NCBI GenBank assembly: GCA_007026445.1
Contig: VDMD01000041.1
Span: 186,001 to 250,000 of the forward strand
Origin: Schizophyllum amplum
Lineage: Eukaryota; Basidiomycota; Agaricomycetes; Agaricales; Schizophyllaceae
DNA length: 64,000 nt
Reading direction: 5' to 3'
The notes under the pieces were generated by a model. That model was not told the DNA's origin and did not search any database. It was given only the letters and a program-made list of their open reading frames with translations. Position 1 is the first letter of the stretch, and every line of letters begins with the position of its first letter. Of this stretch, positions 36,923 to 49,648 are shown piece by piece. The translations under genes were made by a program, and so were the position numbers.

Positions 36923-38899
36923 ATGGATCTCACGTATGACACCTTAATGGACGATGGCAACTACCTGGGATCCGAGCGCGCGCGCGCAGAGAACCAGGCC
37001 CTCCTCGACGAGCTCGAGCGCAAGAAAAAGGCGCGCGCTATGGCCGTCCCCACCGACGATACGCGTGTCAAGCTAAGGTTACGCGAAATTGGGGAACCGA
37101 TAACACTGTTTGGTGAACGCGTGAGTTGGCAGAGGTTCGGTAAGCGGCTGCAGCACTGATGCGAGCGCAGGCGGCAGACAGGAGAGACCGTCTCATATAT
37201 GTGCTATCGCAAATAAATGCTGCAAGGGGGGACGAGGGTATGGCTATGGAAGTCGAATCGGAGTCAGAGAGCGAAGATGAGGTGCGTGCTCATGATTTAC
37301 TGCAACCAATGTCCGCCTGACGCATACGCGACAGGAAGAAGAGTTCTACTCCCCCGGCTCGTTGGAGCTATTGGAAGCACGGCGGCGCATCGCTGAGTTC
37401 TCTCTCCCCAGGTGGGAATCTCGCCCGCGCACACACACAAGGTGCTTACGGCCATTCCTCTCCCTCGTCGTGCCAGAGCTCAGAAGCGCGTCGCCCAGCA
37501 GCGCCTGGAAACGAAGATCGAGCTCAAGCGGCTCGTCGATATACGGAAGAAGGTGTTCGGAAATGTCAAGGTGCGCGGCGCGCGGACATACTGCTCTTGT
37601 CGCTCTTATCCGGCGCTGACTCTCCTTCCTTCAAGCGATTCGCAAATCTGGGCTCGCAGATCGGCGACGAGCGGCCGCTGGCGCAGATCCGCTTCTCCCC
37701 AAACAACGAGCTGCTCGCAACGGGGAGCTGGTCGGGATGTGTGCGACTCTGGCGTGTTCCCTCCTGCACGCCCATCCGGACAATGCGCGGGCACAGCGAC
37801 CGCGTCGGCGGTGTTGCCTGGCACCCCGATGCTACCCTTTCCCTCGGGCCGGATCTGGTCAACCTTGCCAGTGGCGCTGGAGATCACTGCGTGAATTTAT
37901 GGTCGCTGAACGGCGACCAGCCGCTCGCGGTCTTGCAAGGACATCAGGGGCGCGTGTGCCGCGTCGCATTCCATCCCTCGGGCGACTATGTTGCGAGCGC
38001 CAGTTTTGACACAACATGGCGGTTATGGGACGTGGGAACGCAGAAGGAATTGCTGCTGCAGGAGGGTCACGCGAAGGAGGCCTTTGCAGTGGAGTTTCAA
38101 GATGACGGTGCACTGATAGCGTCGGGGTGCGTCTCTGCTTTATTTTTTAATATTTGTTGACTACATGAGTGCCTCCCAGCGGTCTCGACGCTATTGGGCG
38201 CGTATGGGATATGCGTACAGGCCGCACGGCGATGGTGCTTGACGGCCATGTCCAGCCTATTTACTCCATGTCATTTTCGCCGAACGGGTGAGTGGTGTAC
38301 TTATACATGCTACCTTACCCCCATTCACTGATGTTTTCAACAGTTACCAAATCGCGACCGGCGCTGGCGACGACACCATTCGGATATGGGACATGCGCTC
38401 TCTGAAAGCACTGTACACCATTCCAGCGCATCTATCGAACGTGTCCGAAGTCCGCTTCTTCCGCGCCAACGACCGCTTCTTCGTTCCCCCATCCGAGGCC
38501 GACGTGCCCATGCAGGACGCCGACGTCGACATGAAGGACGAGAGCGGCGGCAACCCTCCCAATAGCGATGCCAAAGACGACGCCAATGGCGCGAAAGACG
38601 CAAAAGACGCTTCGAAGGACGCCACTGCCGATGCCACCGCCGACAAGTCCACCGACCGGCCGGACACCAGCGCGTACAGCTGGGAGGAGTGGAAGTACCG
38701 CTCGGGACTGTTCTTCGCGAGCGCGGGGTACGACGGGCTTGTGAAGTTGTGGAGCGCGGACGACTGGCAGCTGCTACGCACTCTGTCGACGGACGCAGGG
38801 AAGGTGATGTCGTGCGATATCAATAGCGACGGGAGCATGATTGCGTCGGGGACGTATAATCGTAACTTTCAGCTGTATGGGATGGAGGATGCGGTGTAG
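36923..38899 (+). CDS. PRP4: U4/U6 snRNP component PRP4 (PRPF4), WD40 protein
   Basis: The N-terminal PRP4 (SFM) motif reads [17 protein letters not shown], followed by [14 protein letters not shown] linker has [18 protein letters not shown] and [17 protein letters not shown]. Seven WD repeats follow, e.g. [50 protein letters not shown] and [14 protein letters not shown]. It is a core protein of the U4/U6 di-snRNP. An acidic insert rich in KDA/ATAD repeats sits between WD5 and WD6 (about 38500-38660) and seems lineage-specific. The start is ATG 36923; about six introns. Confidence 0.93.
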
Positions 38900-39405
38900 G
38901 TACGTGGGCGCTCGTATCTTGATGTGTAATGTATCTTGCTTGGGAGGACGAGCGCATGCGCATTAGGAGCAGATGTCTTCGAGCTGGGCCTGAGCATGGA
39001 CTCGCGGGGATTCAATGAGCTTGCCCGTTGGCTACATCTTGTTGTTGAGTCCGCATGAGGTCTCAAGACTCAGTGCGCTCTGCGACGGTCTGCGAAGGCG
39101 AGTAAGTGCGCAGTGCTTGATGAGCCTTTTGCTTGGCTTCCTCGACGGGCCATCGACTACGCATGCATTGCTCATGCTGCGAGAAAGGTGCGCAATATGT
39201 ACTATTTACACTTCTGCGCAGGCCTATCATAATATGAACTTTCTGACCGCGAAGCCTTCATAGATTCCTCGCGTGTAACTACCGGGGATACACAATGTTG
39301 GCCATTGAGCGCCTGGAAAGCGGCCTTGGGCCTGCGTGCAGGCATGCACGTGAAGTGCATACATATAGGCGCCGATGCTGTGAAGTCATCTCATCTCTCG
39401 CAGCC
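38900..39405. other. Intergenic, no feature seen
   Basis: About 500 bp between PRP4 and the orphan paralog, with no supported gene. Confidence 0.35.
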
Positions 39406-40941
39406 ATGTCTTTCGCTCAATGTACCGACAGCGTTCTCTTTACGCTCGTCTCGCGGTCAGAGAAGTCGGAAACAGAGAGTCAGACGTCTTTACGCCAGCG
39501 CAGTGGGATATGTACAACAGAGGCCGCCCTCGGACGCCTTTCCCAGGATCACCAAATCGACAACCACAGTCCTACATCGGCGGTTGGTGCTGCTTCTCTC
39601 ATTACAGACCCAGGTGTTGCGCAAGCTCCCAGGAATGTCGAAATAACCCTTGCAAGCGTGTGCCAATTCTTCTCCCCCGCTCTAGCGCATATGCCACATG
39701 GACACGTGCTTTCGTGGTCCGCCCTGCGCGTGGATGATTTGTTGTACGAGGATGCCGGCGTTTCTTCCAAGTTCAATGTCAACTGCTCTTTAGCCCTGCT
39801 CACTGGAGCTCTTTCGCGCGTCCTCGTCGATGCATACCGTTTCCGTTCATTGAATCAGTATGTCTTCCGTCCGTTGATACAGCTTGACATACGCTGATAG
39901 TTCCCGACAGTCTGTCAAAAAACATTGAGGAATACCAGGAGGTATTGGGAGTGCTCGTCGAAACCGAGCGCTTGGTCAGGATGCTTCAGCGACTGTTGCC
40001 TACCAGTCGTCTTCGAGACACGCTGCAGCGTTTCGACGGTACCGGTATGCCCTTCTGACCAAGATTATGAGAGCACAGGTTGAGCATCGTCCTTTTCAAG
40101 GTTATGTCGTTCTAGGAGAGGCAAAACAATCGCGCAAGGCTCCAACCAGATCTCGTTTACAGACATGTCAGAGGGCACGTTGTCATTACCTTTGTGGCAC
40201 ACGCATGGTCTAACTCTATCTCTGTAGGCTCGAAACTCGATGTCCGCCGATTGAGAACCACAGCGGACTACCTGTGCGCCCACAATTTATTCTTGATGGA
40301 TGCCGTGGCGCGGCTCGCCGGCGTACGTACAATCAATGCCGTTTGCGTTACTGTCGCTGAAAATTTGCCAGGATATCGTGGCCCGCGACAGCTGGAGAAG
40401 CTGGCTCGCATCGGAGCTATGGCGCCGCGTCGATCCTGTCCATGGCTGCCTGACGGCCGTGACCCACGCTGCGATGCAGATCCTTCGTGCAACCGGTGCC
40501 CTCAGCGCATTGTCGGCGGCATGTATCGCCGCTGTTTTTGTGATTGCCTGCGCAGCTCTCGGCGAACACGTAGACAGTATGTTCTGACCTATCTTTCATC
40601 GCGATGGTCGCTTATGAGGCTGTATTCTCAGGTCGTGACCCCAAACATGGTCGGCGGGCAATCATCAAAAATTCATCTCCTCTGGGATCAGAGCTCAAAG
40701 AGCTGATGAAAGATCTGCTGCTTGCCTATGTCGAGCTGGATGCCGTCCTGCTTCTGGTCATGGAGGCAGAAACTGGGACCAGGACTCTGAGCCCCGACGA
40801 ATGCCGGGGCATCATCACTTTTTACGAGTCCTTTAACGACAAGGTAAGCTAGCCCTGCCTGCACCTGAAATTGAGTGACATATTTGTTGTCAGTTCACGC
40901 CTTTGAGCCATGATATGTCCATCGGAAAGGCCCTCGAGTGA
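39406..40941 (+). CDS. Orphan protein A', second copy of the 21-23 kb orphan; 3' part decayed
   Basis: The spliced frames match the minus-strand orphan at 21-23 kb block by block: LASVCQFFSPALAHM, LRVDDLLYED, ETERLVRMLQRLLPTSR, ADYLCAHNLFLMDAV, LWRRVDPVHGCLTA, LLLAYVELDAVLLLVM and GIITFYESFNDK. After FTPLSHDMSIGKALE the frame stops at 40941. Homology resumes one frame over as RQHPDLGAKRAVIFARITTRPLLVDPQ and ends NFLLD-stop near 41082, where the other copy has an intact Gln codon. So the 3' end has a frameshift and a nonsense codon relative to its paralog. It may survive as a truncated gene or be a pseudogene. Start at 39406 is tentative. Confidence 0.5.
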
Positions 40942-41627
40942 CTCCGACGTCACATCTCGCAACGTACGGCAGCACCCGGACCTGGGGGCAAAGAGAGCTG
41001 TGATATTTGCTAGAATCACGACGAGGCCCCTTCTTGTTGATCCGCAAGAGCGACAGGCTGGGAACTTTCTCTTGGACTAATGGAAGGTGCATCTTCCCGC
41101 TTAAGGTGAGAATATTTTCGCTAACTGTGTCCAGGCTAGCGCCGAAGCTGCTCAAGCTACACGTTCCGCGCGCAAGAAACGGCAAGTGGTATATCTACAA
41201 CGTATAGCCTGCGTCTTGCTGTCTGCACTGGCGGCCTGTTCCATGATGCTGACGCTGTTCCGATACTCGTCACAAGATGCTGGCAGTTAGTCACATACCA
41301 CTGTGATCCTCTTTCGTGAGACCGATCTTTGTTCGTTACTCTCGCCGCAGCCGTGGCTGGATCGAACACGAATCTGCAGCATATCTGTGAACCTATAGTG
41401 ATGTTAGTACAGAGCAAAACGAACACGGCTAGTGACAAACACTGGAATCCGATGCATCGTTTGGGAGGTCTTGTACTACCATGAAGCCGACCAGAAACAT
41501 ACACACATTATGTACTTGTTGGCCCGTGTGCGTGAATGTTGACCGGTGTCGGTGAATGTTACGTTCAACGCTGAACGTGCAACGTTGGATACAACGACTT
41601 GCAAAAAATAAACAAACTGCAACGCTA

Positions 41628-41730
41628 TGTCCGCAGCCAGGATCGAACTGGCGATCTCCGGATTAAGGTCGGGTAGACCCGCATACATGAAGTATGAGAC
41701 CGGCGCTCTAACCAACTGAGCCATGCAGAC
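41628..41730 (-). tRNA. trnM(cat): tRNA-Met(CAT), elongator, with a 29-nt intron
   Basis: On the minus strand the acceptor GTCTGCA pairs with TGCGGAC (one G-U), discriminator A. D-arm GCTC-AGTTGGTTA-GAGC, anticodon arm CCGGT-CTCATAA-TCCGG, variable AGATC, T-arm GCCAG-TTCGATC-CTGGC. The T-T mismatch closing the anticodon stem also occurs in yeast elongator tRNA-Met. The intron of about 29 nt (starting CTTCATGTATGCGG) sits after A37, the canonical position. A T-rich run (TTTATTTTTT) about 14 nt downstream is a Pol III terminator. Confidence 0.95.
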
Positions 41731-41983
41731 GCTGACTCGCCATCTCCTGCGACTGACTCGTAGTCTTCAGCGTCTGCCATTGTCAGCAATGTCAACCATT
41801 TTTTGAAGTCTTCAGACCAGCCGGTGGTACAAACGTGGGCGACTTGACTTCCACTCAGGTCACTCGCAGACATGCACTTATGGCCCGATCAGCTCAGGCT
41901 CGACTCAAACTAACTAATTGCTGGGCCCCATTGTTCTGTCCAAAAAATTCAAATGTCACCTACGAGCATCACCTATCCGAGTG

Positions 41984-43708
41984 TCACCGTGTCGACAGCT
42001 CGACGGCGTTCTTGAACGCGCCTAACAGCGCCGTCATCTGAATCTTCTCGCTGCCTCCGGTGGATAGGCGATGCCTGGTGGGGTGTTATTAGCACGGTGT
42101 CAGGCAGGAGCAGCGTTGTTTAAGGGTGAGGAAGCGAGCCACCATGTCGCGGAAAGGAAAGAGCTTGGTCGGCGGAGATCAACCCACAGTAGCTCAGCCG
42201 TCAGCAGCTCAGCAGATAAGAACACAGAAACTCAGCTCACAAAAAGGGAAAGTAACTCACTCTGTCGTCGCCAGATAATCTAGCAGGTATACCCTCGCGT
42301 GCGGCTTCAGCTCAATGGTGTCTATGTAGTCGAATGCGCCTGCGATTAAGTCTTGCAACGCCAGCCCACGCTCAATCTTCATCTTGTTGATCACTGGAAG
42401 GAGTGAGGCGTCAGCTGTGTTCGCTCGAAATCTGCGAGCACGAAAGCGATGACAACCATGAAAGCAATCGCAATGCCGAAAGCCCACAACTCCGAAAGCA
42501 AGCACACTCCATACTCACTCTCATACGCCGTCGTAAACTCGTCCCCCAGCATCGCGTTCACAATGGTCTCCACGTCCGCAGGATGCGGTGCGCCCGTGCA
42601 CGCGTATACCTCCGTGTCCGTCGTTGTGTCGTACGCTGCGTGGCACGCTTGCAGAACGTTGAGCACGCGGCGCATGTCACCGCGGGCGAGGCGCAGGAGC
42701 GCGGCCTTGCCCTCGGGGTTGATGGAGACACTGGGTGGAGGGGTTAGGGGGTCGAGGAAAGAAGGATAGAGAGATACATGGAAGCAGGGGGTAGCGATGC
42801 GGATGCAAGTAGAGACACTTACCCCTCCGCGTCAATTACCATGTCCACCCTTCGCTCGACCTCCGCCAGCGGCAGCGGTGAGAACCTGAAGCGAGTGCAG
42901 CGACTCTGAATCGCAGGCGCGATCTTGCCAACGTAGTTGCAGATGATGCAGAAGCGCACGTTGCGTGTGTACTGCTCGATGACGCGGCGGAGGGCGGCCT
43001 GCGCGGCTTGGGTCATCATGTCGGCTTCATCAAGGATGACGAGCTGGGTGTGCGTGAGTTTGAACGTGCAGAAGAGTGAGGATGGGAGAAGAGGGGGAAG
43101 GTACGTGAGGATGGCACGAGGAGAGGACGACGAGGCACATGGTAAGCGCCGGGTGAGGTTCTGCGCGCAAAGACTCTGACCTTGAATCCCTTCGCAAATA
43201 GGGTGCGCGTCTCTGCGAACTGCTTGATCTGTTCGCGCACGACGTCAATGCCGCGGTCGTCAGACGCGTTCAGCTGCATAGGGAGGTGCGTTAAACGAGC
43301 CTCAATGCGAAGAGGGTAAGCGTACCTCCAGGACCTGTTTCCTAAATTCGGGCCCATATATTCTTCGAGCGACTGCGAGAATGGTAGATGTCTTCCCTGT
43401 ACCTGGAGGGCCGTAGAAGAGGAGATGTGGCAATCTATTCTTCTCGATGAACTTGTCGACTGCAGCCCGACGTTAGGACAAGCTTCTAATGACTCTGTGC
43501 ACAACGCACTTGTGGTAGTTATGTCCTTGTGCGAGACGACATCGTCAAGCGTGACGGGTCGGTACTTCTCTACCCTGCAAGCGCGTCAGGACGCGTCGCG
43601 CGCCGACCTTCAAAGCTCTGCATACCAAGGGAGATTGTCATCGTCATATGGATTTTCCGTCGCCTTTCCCTTTCCCTTCGCCGCGCTCGGTATCGGGTCT
43701 ACTTCCAT
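41984..43708 (-). CDS. RFC3: Replication factor C subunit (yeast Rfc3 / human RFC5 type)
   Basis: The N-terminus is [18 protein letters not shown]+ motifs follow: [23 protein letters not shown] (Walker A), [44 protein letters not shown] (DEAD), [19 protein letters not shown] (SRC arginine finger), then [20 protein letters not shown]. The C-terminal [24 protein letters not shown] is the family's closing motif and identifies the Rfc3/RFC5 subunit. It loads PCNA at primer ends. Stop TGA at 41984. The promoter holds two ACGCGT boxes. Confidence 0.95.
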
Positions 43709-43745
43709 AATATCAACAGCTTTATGTGAAACCCCAACGAGGACA

Positions 43746-43770
43746 ACGCGTCGAAAGTAGCAAGACGCGT
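43746..43770. promoter_or_regulatory. Two MCB motifs (ACGCGT) in the RFC3 promoter
   Basis: ACGCGT occurs at 43746-43751 and 43765-43770, 38 and 57 bp upstream of the RFC3 ATG, with near-matches (GACGCGACGCG) just beyond. Paired MCB boxes are typical of MBF-controlled replication genes in fungi. They lie in the 251-bp promoter shared with the ubiquitin-eS31 gene. Confidence 0.6.
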
Positions 43771-43959
43771 CTTGACGCGACGCGCCGACGCCCCAAATTC
43801 GGATCGGAGCTCGAATTGGCACGCGATCCTGAACTCTAACTCGCCCATCCACGTGATCACCACACAAAAGCAAGCGGCGAGAAATTGCTTTGTGATCAGA
43901 ACTGCCTTGGTCGAGGACTTCATCGTTCACGTCGTTGAACAGACTCAGGCGTCTGCAAC

Positions 43960-44596
<637 letters not shown>

Positions 44597-44826
44597 GATG
44601 CATCCTAGTGTAGCTTAGTACTTATCCATGTAGCCTGCTATGCGATATGCGTATGTCTGTACGATGAACTGCTCATGGTGTGATGTCGATCAGAGAACAA
44701 TGTATGTCAATGGATAAATAGGTTACATCCAGCAGAAGGTCTATGATTACGAAGAGTAGTAGGGTATCGCTCTAAGCTACAGCTGCAGCTGTGTGTTTGC
44801 TACACATGCACCCATCCTCCTCCAGC

Positions 44827-46318
44827 CTACGCACAACTGAGGTGCATCGCATCTCTCACCCCAACCCACAATTCCTCATGCTCTGGCATGCCATCCACGC
44901 CCTTCAGCAGCGGGAACAGTGCCTGCAGCCTCTCCGCCATGACTGCGGAGTTGAAGACCGTGGGCGAGAGAAGGGTCAGGCGTTCCAGGGCTCTTACGCC
45001 TCCCTCCATCTCCTCAAGTCCCTGGCCCGCGTCAACGCTCTTCCCAGCGTCCACCTCCACCTCCTTCCCCGCATCTACCGGCACCATCAACACATTCAAA
45101 CGCGGGCACGCCCGCGCCAATACACCCAACACGCCCACCGTCCCCTTGCACCCCCACTTCACACGCTCCTCCCTCTCTGCCACGGGCGCCGACCCCAGCT
45201 CGAGCCACTCCAGCCCCGGCCACCCCTTCACCAGTCGCCTAACCTCCTCGTCCGCCAGGTCTGGCACACACCGCGTATCCAAGACCAGGTGCTTCAGGCT
45301 CTCGAGGGCCGCCAACGGCCTCAGCGCATGTGCATTCAGCTCGCCCTCCCCGTCGTGGTGCCATTCGAGAGTGACGCTGTGTAGGCTGCGCTGACCCGCA
45401 TGTGCGATGGCCGCGCAGACATGCTTGGCCGTGGACGCCGGTAGCGAGGTGTCCTCAATATCGAGGAGCAGATCCGTGAGTGTGTCGCGCGGGACGAGTG
45501 CGAGGAATGCAACGAGCGTCGCTGCATGCGCGCGCAGGCGCAACCAGCGGAGCGCGGGAAGCAAGCCCGGCGCAGGCAACGGCAGCGCATCCGCATTCAA
45601 GCGCTCCGCATGCAGCTCGAGCGTTTCTAGGCGGGGCAGCCGCACGAGTGCCGTCACCGCCGCCGGGCGCAAACTCGCGCCGAGCTTGAGCGACAACGCG
45701 CGCAGGTCGGATTGCAAGCGTAAAGAGGTGTCGCTCTCCTCGCTCACAGGCCCGCGCACGCGGAGAGCGGCGAGCGCTGGGCAGAGGGTAGGTAGGCGCG
45801 CGAGGGCGCCGTGTAGGGCGGGGCTGCGCGAGGTGTCGAGTTCGAGAGTGCGCAGTGTTCGGCCAGCAAAGCGGGTGAGGTCGACGTCGCCAGCACCGCC
45901 GGTGAGGCGAAGACCGGAGATGCCTGGGAAGAGAGAGTCGAATACGGCGTGTAGGGCGGGTGGGAGGACGGGGGAGCTGTAAATGGAGATCCGGCGGACA
46001 CGATGTGCATAGGCGGTGAGGCGGGCAAAGTCCGTGGAGTTGGGATGCTGGGTTAGGGTCTGAGATGGATGTAGACCGTGATGTCAGTTGGACAAGCGGG
46101 TACACTAATATGGAGGCACGCACATATTGTTTGCCCTCGTACTTCAGCTGGGGCAGGAGGGCGAGGACAGGGGATATCGAGGGCAAGACGCGCCAAAGCT
46201 GATCAAGCGCGGGATCCTTCCACGCTTGGCACGTCCGTGCGGCAGCGCTGAGCGCACCCTTCTCGCAGTCCTCGAAAATCTCCCGCAGGATCTCGTCGAT
46301 GAGGAGAGCGTGGTGCAT
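44827..46318 (-). CDS. F-box/leucine-rich-repeat protein
   Basis: The first exon starts MHHALLIDEILREIFEDCEKG and continues AAARTCQAWKDPALDQLWRVLPS, an Agaricomycete F-box-like motif. After one intron (about 46060-46124) a long exon carries irregular leucine-rich repeats, e.g. GISGLRLTGGAGDVDLTRFAG, LRALSLKLGASLRP, LETLELHAERLNAD and LEWLELGSAPV. The likely role is substrate recognition in an SCF ligase. Both boundary codons are clear: ATG 46318, stop at 44827. The strong GC bias of the long exon makes antisense frames open; they are shadows. Confidence 0.82.
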
Positions 46319-46990
46319 GGTTGCTCCGTGTCTATAGTTCCTCGGGGTCTGGTTCCTCGGGGTTCGTTCGCTGATGCTAAGTCCGTGTTGTTGTTGAATA
46401 GGCGTCGGCCTTGGAGCTGCTTGAAGCTGTCTATGCGAGCGATGGTCTAATGCGAGCTGTTTCTATGTCGGAAAGCGAGCCGGGGCGGTATGTGTAGAGC
46501 CTTTTATGCGTCTGAGAAGTCTATAGTCTAAGAGCCGCAAGCAGAACCAAGACCGATGACCGGCGTAGGGACCGTGAGGGTGGAGAAGCGGAGGGCGAGG
46601 AAGGGGAAGGGAACCTTGAAGGTGGAAGGAGAACGTGGGGAACGGAGGCTTTGTTTGCCATCAGGAAAACAATGGACCGATCTGTGCGGGGAAATCCGAT
46701 CAATCACGTGCAATGCTCAACTGCCACTCAAGTTCTGCTCCCTATAGCACTGACAAAAGGAGAGCACTACTTGCGTCTCAGTGAGCTCTACTTCGTGTTA
46801 GTGAAACCATGTCGTGTCTTCCAGGTCGTAAAGTACATGCAACTAAACATGGCGTAGTTATCTAACCTCTCAAATTGCCCTTTTCAATTTTGTGTGGGCT
46901 CTCAGGAGCATTTCGGCGTGTCTATTGTAGTTTTAATCATGCCTTCGCAAATATCCGTCTGTCCTTGCTAAAGCGCACTAAAAAATCTTG
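46319..46990. other. Intergenic, no feature seen
   Basis: About 670 bp between the F-box/LRR gene and the MFS transporter. No supported gene. Confidence 0.35.
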
Positions 46991-48781
46991 TCAGCTTTTC
47001 GTCTCCGTCTCCGCTCGCATGAAGAACGCACGATGCAGAACGAAGAACGACCCAGCTGTCATCATCACGCCGCCGTACACAATCAGCGCGGTCCAGCTAC
47101 CGCCTGTCGCATCGAAGATGGCGCCGCCGACTGCACCACCGCTGAGCTGGCCGGGCGCGGTCATGAGCATCATGATGCCGGTCATCGTCGCCAGGTTGTC
47201 GACACCCCACATCTCAGCACACATGACGGGGAGGAGAGTGAGGAAGCACCCGGCAAATATTCCCCAGAGCTACGTGGACGAAAAATCAGTATAGACCAAT
47301 GCGTTGTGAGTAGGAGATAACGGACCACAGCGAAGACGTTGATAGCTGCGAAGCTCTCCGCGAATTGCCAGAAGACGAGCTGGAGTACACCTCCCAGGAA
47401 GACACTGATGAAGAAGACATTGAAGGTGCCGAAGACATCCGCAGCCCAGCCCACGAAGATCTGAATGAATGAGTTGTGAGTGGCAGGTCACGATGATGGA
47501 CCCAATGGTATTCACCCTTCCCAGGCCACCAGCCAGGTTGAGGAGTGTAGTCGGAACTGCCGTCACGAGCGAGTTTGGATCCAGCGACGGTACTTTCTCC
47601 GTTGCATATTGTGGCAGGTAGTATACCGGGAGCTGCGTACTGTCAGTACACATTCTCGCCCGAGATGTGTAAGCCAGACGAGTCGTACCAAGTAGCCGAA
47701 GTTCAGCACAATGAGGCACACTAAGCAGTGCAACGTCAGCCATCGGCGTACAGAGTGCTCTTTCATGACTACTCACGCGTCAAGCTCCAGAAGCGCAGAT
47801 CCGTCAAGTATGTCTTGAACGTCGCCCGCATAGTTTGCGTCGGTCCTGCTTCCGTCCCCTGGCGCCTTGCAGGCGGGCGGCGCTCCTTGATGAGTAGGCA
47901 GGCAATGATGTAGAAGAAACCATGGATAAACGAGTAGATCAGTAACGTCTTCTTGTACCCGACCGTCGTTAACCTGCAATAAACAAATCAGTTTGTGATC
48001 ACAGGAAGAAAACAGTATGGGTAGAATCCCTTACAGATCGTTGACTTACAACTGCCTCAAGATCAACGTCGCCACCGCGCTACCGATGCCAGTGCCACCG
48101 CCAACCATGCCGGTAGCTAGACCCCGCCTCTTGAGGAACCACTGTGAGGGAAGCGCCATGTACATTGGTGTCCCGAGACCGATCGCAGCGCCTGTGCACG
48201 CGGCTTGCAGAACGAAGACCTGCACGAGAGTTGTGCTGAAGGACGAGGCAAGCATGAAGATGAAGGTGAGGATGCAGCTGATGATGATGAGGGGCTGCAG
48301 ATGGGGTCAGAAGATGTTCAAGAGGTCTTCTGGTCCGCCAGCACGTACGCGATATCCACTGCGTGAAGTGTTGGTCAGTATACGACCTTTGTTGTCAATG
48401 AATGCAAGACACGTACTATTTATCCCCCAACCTCCCTGCAAACAGCGTCGCAATGATGCATGTGAAGCTCATCAGCCCACCCGCCAAGCTCAGCACGCTG
48501 ACGGGCGTGTCCGGGAACACGTTCTCCTGGTAGTATGACTGAAAGATGCCCCAGGTGAAGCCCCAGCCGAGGCCGCACGCGCCGAGGAGGAAGCATCCGA
48601 AGGCGACTCCCCATGCGCGCCAGCCGCCGTCCGGGAATGTCCACTCTTCGTCCTCGGAGACGGGCGATTCGAGGTCTACGATGCTCCGTGCTTTCTCGGA
48701 GGCAGGCGTCTGAGCCTTCTCGTCAACCGGGGTCTCCGGGACTGCCGCCTCTGCTACCTTGGAGAGCGTCGGTACGCTCAT
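46991..48781 (-). CDS. Major facilitator transporter, monocarboxylate-porter type
   Basis: The N-terminal cytosolic tail (about 60 residues, acidic) leads to WTFPDGGWRAWGVAFGCFLLGACGLGWGFTWGIFQSYY, which has the PDGGW motif that opens TM1 in fungal MCT/SLC16-like proteins. Further helices: VSVLSLAGGLMSFTCIIATLFAGRLGDK, WFLKRRGLATGMVGGGTGIGSAV (loop 4-5 signature), and after a long loop GQLSGGAVGGAIFDATGGSW and ALIVYGGVMMTAGSFFVL. About eight introns. The substrate is unknown; related proteins include monocarboxylate and riboflavin permeases. Start ATG 48781 (MSVPTLSKV); stop at 46991-46993. Confidence 0.87.
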
Positions 48782-49648
48782 AGCTGATCGAAGAGATGGT
48801 ATGATCAGAGCTAGCAAAGAGGATGCGCGCTAGCGAGAGAGACAACACCGAGGACGGAGGAAGGAGGGGAGGGGGATGGGGTCCACGAGAAGGGAGGGAG
48901 ACTCACTTCGCCGCACTTGCGCCCTACATATAGGCGCCTGCCCTGAGGCCCAGCAGCTTATCGTTGAATGAAGATTGGAGACCCGCGGAGGATGATCGCC
49001 ATCGCCAGATGATACAATTCACAGTGAAGCGCATGGTGCAGCCGTGATGCGAGCGCCTGAGCGGAAACAGTGACTCTGCGAGTCGAGAGTTCGTCCGTTG
49101 AGCTTTAGAGCGCGTTCCGTAGACGAGTAGGTAGCATTGCCAGGAGGGAAAGTTCGTCACAAGCAGCGTAAAAGTCAAGAGCCGCACCGAGACCGCAAAG
49201 TGAGCCGTAAACTGAATGCAACGCGCTATAGGCGCCTACCAAAGGGAGGTAAGCAGCGAAACGACAATGCGCTGCATAGCCACAAGATAGGCACCAGATG
49301 ATCCGTCGGCAGACGCCCCGACGAACATAAAACTTGCCTGTTGAAGGATTATCTTCGCGGCTCTACAAGGTATACCTTTTCGGGAGGAAGACTTCTTCAT
49401 TGTCAGCAGTCAAGCGTCCCAGAGGCCAAAGCCTGTCAGGACACCGCAGAAAAGTGGTAGCAAGAACTTACTTACACATTACTCAAGTCCGAACTTCCGC
49501 CATTTTATCTCGAGTTGCGAGCTTGATCCATCCGCTCGCCTCAGCGGAGGACCTCGGCCAACCAGCGACGGCTATACTTTCCCGCACGGGCGCGAACCCG
49601 CTTACTGCGGCAAGAGCTTGAGCAGATAACTACGCAGCACGCTGAGGG
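48782..49648. other. Intergenic region upstream of the MFS transporter
   Basis: About 870 bp. It contains only short frames. At about 49585 the minus strand shows GGGTTCGCGCCC, which resembles a tRNA B-box but lacks the invariant A58. Confidence 0.35.

Noticed and set aside
41625..41873. 82-codon frame over the tRNA-Met
   Set aside because: It translates the tRNA; the cloverleaf is the real feature.
45455..46318. Alternative long frames overlapping the F-box/LRR gene
   Set aside because: They arise from the high GC3 of the real exon; the LRR frame shows repeats and an F-box, the others do not.
49570..49640. Possible tRNA on the minus strand (GGGTTCGCGCCC)
   Set aside because: The invariant A58 is missing and the acceptor ends do not pair.
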